Notes under the pieces: model-generated
Database searches by the model: none
What the model was told of the DNA's origin: nothing
The model's input: only the letters and a program-made list of their open reading frames with translations
Position numbers and translations under genes: made by a program
Shown here: piece by piece, positions 2,696 through 5,658 of the stretch
Layout of the letters: every line of letters begins with the position of its first letter
Position numbering within the stretch: position 1 is the first letter of the stretch
From: an uncultured Ruminococcus sp.
GTDB lineage: Bacteria; Bacillota; Clostridia; Oscillospirales; Acutalibacteraceae
Assembly (NCBI GenBank): GCA_902802975.1
Contig: CADCOF010000225.1
Location: 1 to 5,658, forward strand
Length of the DNA stretch: 5,658 nt
Reading direction: 5' to 3'

Positions 2696-5658
2696 ATGTC
2701 AAAATTAATTTATATAACAAAAAACAAAAGCACTCCGCAAGATAAACCAAAGGTGTATTTTACTTGTCATCCAAAAGACTTCGAACGCGCCTTTGATTTA
2801 GTCTGCTGGGATATTTTCAAAATTCGTGACTGCGCCATTTTTTACTCCGATAATATGTCGGAGGATTTCAGCGATAAAGATTTTGATCTTACGGAAATGA
2901 GCCTTTTTATAATCCCGGTGAGTCTCAGATTTTTAAGCGAACCAAATTACGCAAAAGACCGCGATCTTGCATTTGCCAAAAGAAATAATATTGCTGTTTT
3001 GCCGATTGTTCTGGAGAGCGGACTTGACTCTATGTGCTCCCGCGAAGAATACTTCGGCGATATTCCGTGTCTCGACCCCGATAATCATGATCTTACCGAT
3101 GTGAGCTACAAGAAAAAGCTGAAAAAATTCATAAACTGCGCGCTGTACGGCAAAGATACTTTAAGCAAAATCAGCGATGCGGTGCTTTCGGATATACTTA
3201 GCGGGGGAAGCCTCACGAAATCGGGCAGCACCAGAGATAAATTTTTGGCGGGGCTTGCGTTCATTGAAGGAACAGGAGTCAAGAGAGACAAGGCGCACGG
3301 ACTTGAACTGATAAAAGACGCTGCCGAGGCGGGAGATTTGGACGCGTTGAAGCATTTGTGCCAAATATATGCAAACGGAATCGGCGTAAAGTGCGATATC
3401 AAAGAAGCTGTTAAATGGGCACAGCTGCTGTTGGAACAATGCGGCAAAAAATACGGAAAAACAGACCATGAAACACTTAACGCAATGAACAATCTGGCAA
3501 TGCTGCACCGTGCGGAAGGAAACACGCAAAGGGCAGTCGAACTGCATTTGCAGTGCTATGGTTTGAGCTGTCTTTTATGCGGGGACAAGCACCCCGACAC
3601 GCTTTACGCGCTTGGCAACTGGGCAAACTCATTCAAAGCAAACGGCGATTTTAAAGAGGCAATTGATCTGCATTGGCTGTGCTGCACCATGCAAAAAAAT
3701 GCGTCCGGCGGCAAAAGCCACGACATGCTTATGTCGCTGTACAATCTGACCGCTGCGTACAAAGCAGGCGGCGACGTCAAAAAAGAGCTTGAACTCGGTA
3801 TACAAAGCCACAAGCTATGCTGCGAAATTCTTGGCGATAAGAACCCCGACACACTGATGGTTCTGTACAATCTGGCAGCAGCGTACAAGGCAAACGGGGA
3901 TAACAATAAGGCGTTTGAATTTGACGCGAATTGCTATAATCTGAGATGTGAAGTTCTGGGTCAGGAACACCCCGACACGCTGTGCTCTATGCTCCGAATG
4001 GCTGATTGGTACAAGAAAAGCAAACAAAATGAAAAAGCACTTGAGCTGTATTCGCAATGCTACGAACTTCTCGTCAAAGTTCACGGCGACGAATACCCGG
4101 ACACGCTTGCATGTCTGAACAGTTTAACCGAGTTATACGAAACAAACGGCAGCGGAGGCAACATCGAAAAAGCTATCGAACTGTATTCGAAATGCTATGA
4201 GCAGAGCTGCAGAACAAACGGCGAAAACGCCCCCGCATCGCTTAAGTATCTGAGCAAATTAGCCGGACTGTACAAGACTAATAATGACGAGCAAAAAGCA
4301 TTTGAATTGTTCTCAAAATGCTATGAACAGTTCCCCAAAGTATTCGGTGAAAAAGATGTCGAAACGCTTAATGTTATGTACTCTTTTGCGGAATTAAACT
4401 ACAAAAATGGTAATTATCAAAAAGCGGCGGATTTGTATTCGAAATGCTATGAGCAAAGATGTAAGGTAAGCAGTGAAAAAGACCCCGGCACGCTGAAATG
4501 TCTGGGTGAATATGCCAAGTCGTGCAGCATGGACAGGCAAAAGAAAAAAACGATTGAATTGTATTCGAAATGCTATGAACAAAGATGCGAGGTATTCGGT
4601 GAAAAAGACCCGGAAACGCTGAGTATTATGTTTGATCTGGCGTGGGCGTACGACGATGATGACAATAATTCAAAAGCATTCGAACTGTTTTCGAAATGTT
4701 ACGAACTCAGATGTGAAGTTCTCGGCAGAGATCACCCCGACACGCAGAAAACACTTAACTGTTATGAAAAAACAAAAAATCAGATGCAGTATCAGTTTAA
4801 GATGATGAACGCGCTTGCGGACACTTCCATGATGTTCAGAGAAGAGAAAAAAGCCATCGAACTATACCTGGAGTGTTATAAACTGAGCTGTAATCTGAAC
4901 GGCGAAAAAGATCCGGTCACGCTTACCTGCCTGAACAAATTAGCAAGAGCGTACGGGATATCTGGCAACAAAAAGAAATCACTCGAGCTGTATCTGAAAT
5001 GCTATGAACTCAGATGCGAAACACTCGGTGAAGAAGACCCCGACACGCTGATATCACTCAATAATCTGGCAGTGGCATACAAAACCGCCGGCGATAACGA
5101 AAAGGCAATTGAACTGTTCTCGAAATGCTACGAGCATAATCGCAGATTTTTCGGTGAAAGATACATCGAAACATTAAATGCTATGAACACATTGGGGGAA
5201 CTGTACAATTCAAACGGAAACAGCAAAAAAGCAATTGAACTGTTTTCGAAATGCTATGAACTCAGGTGCGAAACACGGGGCGAAGAAGACCCCGACACGC
5301 TGACTTCTCTGCTTGGTCTGGCAGATTCTTACAGATCAGACAAAAACATCGAAAAAGCCATTGAGCTATATTCGAAATGCTACGAAAAAAGCCGTGAAGA
5401 ACTCGGCGAACAGAATCATATTACGCAGGCGGCACTGCACAATCTGACATTGTTACGCGAAGAAGCTGAAAAGAAAAAACGCGAAGAATTGGTTAAACAA
5501 ATAAAGTTTGAAAAAGAGCAAAAGCGCGCAGAAGCCGAGAAGCAAAGACAGCTTGAGGAAGAGCGAAAACGCGCAGAAGCCGAAAAGCAAAGACAGCTTG
5601 AGGAAGAGCGAAAGCGCGCGGAAGCCGAGAAGCAAAGGCAGCTTGAAGAAGAGAGAAA
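2696..5658 (+). CDS. TIR-like / Sel1 / TPR repeat / coiled-coil protein, partial (3' end outside window)
   Basis: One open frame of 987 codons runs off the window, so the true length is unknown. In order it shows: a TIR-like domain (about 18-152); two Sel1-like repeats (about 180-250); about fifteen 42-residue TPR units of the kinesin-light-chain type (about 257-911), each with a DPDTL-like turn, a YK..GD..KAIEL core and a SKCYELRCE helix; and a charged helix made of KRAEAEKQRQLEEER repeats (943-987 onward). No signal peptide or membrane segment is visible, so the product should be cytoplasmic. TPR and Sel1 arrays are protein-interaction scaffolds, and TIR domains signal by assembly or by cleaving NAD. 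I infer a sensor or scaffold with a TIR-like module, possibly in defence or stress signalling, but no partner gene is visible. It is divergent from glgB and has its own strong promoter. Gene and architecture are secure; function is not. Confidence 0.93.
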   Translation, partial: MSKLIYITKNKSTPQDKPKVYFTCHPKDFERAFDLVCWDIFKIRDCAIFYSDNMSEDFSDKDFDLTEMSLFIIPVSLRFLSEPNYAKDRDLAFAKRNNIAVLPIVLESGLDSMCSREEYFGDIPCLDPDNHDLTDVSYKKKLKKFINCALYGKDTLSKISDAVLSDILSGGSLTKSGSTRDKFLAGLAFIEGTGVKRDKAHGLELIKDAAEAGDLDALKHLCQIYANGIGVKCDIKEAVKWAQLLLEQCGKKYGKTDHETLNAMNNLAMLHRAEGNTQRAVELHLQCYGLSCLLCGDKHPDTLYALGNWANSFKANGDFKEAIDLHWLCCTMQKNASGGKSHDMLMSLYNLTAAYKAGGDVKKELELGIQSHKLCCEILGDKNPDTLMVLYNLAAAYKANGDNNKAFEFDANCYNLRCEVLGQEHPDTLCSMLRMADWYKKSKQNEKALELYSQCYELLVKVHGDEYPDTLACLNSLTELYETNGSGGNIEKAIELYSKCYEQSCRTNGENAPASLKYLSKLAGLYKTNNDEQKAFELFSKCYEQFPKVFGEKDVETLNVMYSFAELNYKNGNYQKAADLYSKCYEQRCKVSSEKDPGTLKCLGEYAKSCSMDRQKKKTIELYSKCYEQRCEVFGEKDPETLSIMFDLAWAYDDDDNNSKAFELFSKCYELRCEVLGRDHPDTQKTLNCYEKTKNQMQYQFKMMNALADTSMMFREEKKAIELYLECYKLSCNLNGEKDPVTLTCLNKLARAYGISGNKKKSLELYLKCYELRCETLGEEDPDTLISLNNLAVAYKTAGDNEKAIELFSKCYEHNRRFFGERYIETLNAMNTLGELYNSNGNSKKAIELFSKCYELRCETRGEEDPDTLTSLLGLADSYRSDKNIEKAIELYSKCYEKSREELGEQNHITQAALHNLTLLREEAEKKKREELVKQIKFEKEQKRAEAEKQRQLEEERKRAEAEKQRQLEEERKRAEAEKQRQLEEER
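2747..3151 (+). other. divergent TIR-like domain (residues 18-152)
   Basis: The order of predicted elements fits a TIR fold. Strand A is KVYFTCH (19-25). Helix A is DFERAFDLVCWDIF (28-41). Strand B is DCAIFYSD (45-52). Strand C is SLFIIPVSLRFLS (69-81), matching the usual hydrophobic strand plus S..F..S. Helix C is NYAKDRDLAFAKRNN (84-98). Strand D is IAVLPIVLE (99-107), matching the common ilPill pattern. A late strand includes DIPCLDP (122-128), and a closing amphipathic helix is YKKKLKKFINCAL (138-150). The W-C pair often seen in helix C is absent. The residue aligned with the catalytic glutamate is D90. Assignment is by pattern, not by profile search. Confidence 0.7.
3233..3445 (+). other. 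two Sel1-like repeats (residues 180-250)
   Basis: The first unit reads LAGLAFIEGTGVKRDKAHG followed by LIKDAAEAGDLDAL. The second reads LCQIYANGIGVKCDIKEA followed by WAQLLLEQ. Both carry the hallmark G.GV..D..KA and AA..GD..A positions of Sel1 repeats, which are 36-residue relatives of TPR. They link the TIR-like domain to the longer TPR array. Confidence 0.75.
3464..5428 (+). repeat. array of 42-residue kinesin-light-chain-type TPR units
   Basis: The [D/H]PDTL-like marker has its last residue at 261, 303, 345, 387, 429, 471, 516, 558, 600, 642, 684, 743, 785, 827, 869 and 911. Most steps are exactly 42 residues (126 bases). The exceptions are one step of 45, from a 3-residue insert around NGSGGN (484-489), and one of 59, from about 17 extra residues at 688-704. 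Middle and late units are the most alike, with the word SKCYE recurring. An array this long would form a superhelix suited to binding a peptide or a large partner. Confidence 0.9.
5522..5656 (+). repeat. 45-base tandem repeat encoding a 15-residue charged helix
   Basis: Three full copies (5522-5566, 5567-5611, 5612-5656) each encode exactly KRAEAEKQRQLEEER. Copies 1 and 2 differ at two bases and copies 1 and 3 at four bases, all silent. The repeat is still in progress at the window edge, so copy number is unknown. The composition predicts a long single alpha helix or coiled coil. A related charged lead-in starts near residue 921 (EEAEKKKREELVKQ). Confidence 0.9.

Noticed and set aside
3106..3547. 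Two overlapping minus-strand frames inside the TIR-like/TPR gene
   Set aside because: They mirror the Sel1 and first TPR codons of the plus-strand gene and have no independent support.
5453..5635. Minus-strand frame with hydrophobic, membrane-like repeats
   Set aside because: It is the reverse complement of the Lys/Glu/Arg-rich coiled-coil codons; antisense of such codons yields Leu/Phe/Ser-rich frames automatically.

Overview
The window looks like a chromosomal segment of a low-to-moderate-GC Gram-positive bacterium of the Clostridia, most likely Ruminococcus-like (Oscillospiraceae). The pointers are strong AAAGAGGG-type ribosome binding sites, consensus sigma-A promoter boxes, a GlgB branching enzyme of the short (no N1 domain) type with a Lys/Glu-rich tail, and a TIR-like/TPR protein of a kind I associate with gut Clostridia. 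This taxonomic call is inference from style, not from a marker gene.

Layout: positions 1-135 are a short non-coding stretch with a repeat-like edge (1-27) and a hairpin terminator (88-117). Positions 136-2241 on the minus strand encode a complete 1,4-alpha-glucan branching enzyme (glgB, 701 residues). Positions 2242-2695 are a 454-base divergent intergenic region. It holds candidate promoters in both directions, a perfect 16-base operator-like palindrome next to the glgB -10 box, and two arrays of 7-base tandem repeats that face each other as an inverted repeat inside the predicted leader of the right-hand gene. From 2696 to the end of the window, the plus strand carries one uninterrupted reading frame of at least 987 codons that has no stop and continues beyond the window.

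The right-hand gene is the main item of interest. Its N-terminus (about residues 18-152) reads as a divergent TIR domain. Two Sel1-like repeats follow (about 180-250), then about fifteen 42-residue kinesin-light-chain-type TPR units (about 257-911), then a highly charged helix built of 15-residue repeats that is still running at the window edge. The position that aligns with the catalytic glutamate of NAD-cleaving TIR domains is an aspartate (D90). The architecture suggests a cytoplasmic sensor or scaffold with a TIR-like module; a role in defence or signalling is a hypothesis only.

The two genes are divergent and nothing in the sequence ties them functionally. GlgB belongs to glycogen metabolism, and the TIR-like/TPR gene appears to be an independent accessory gene with its own strong promoter.
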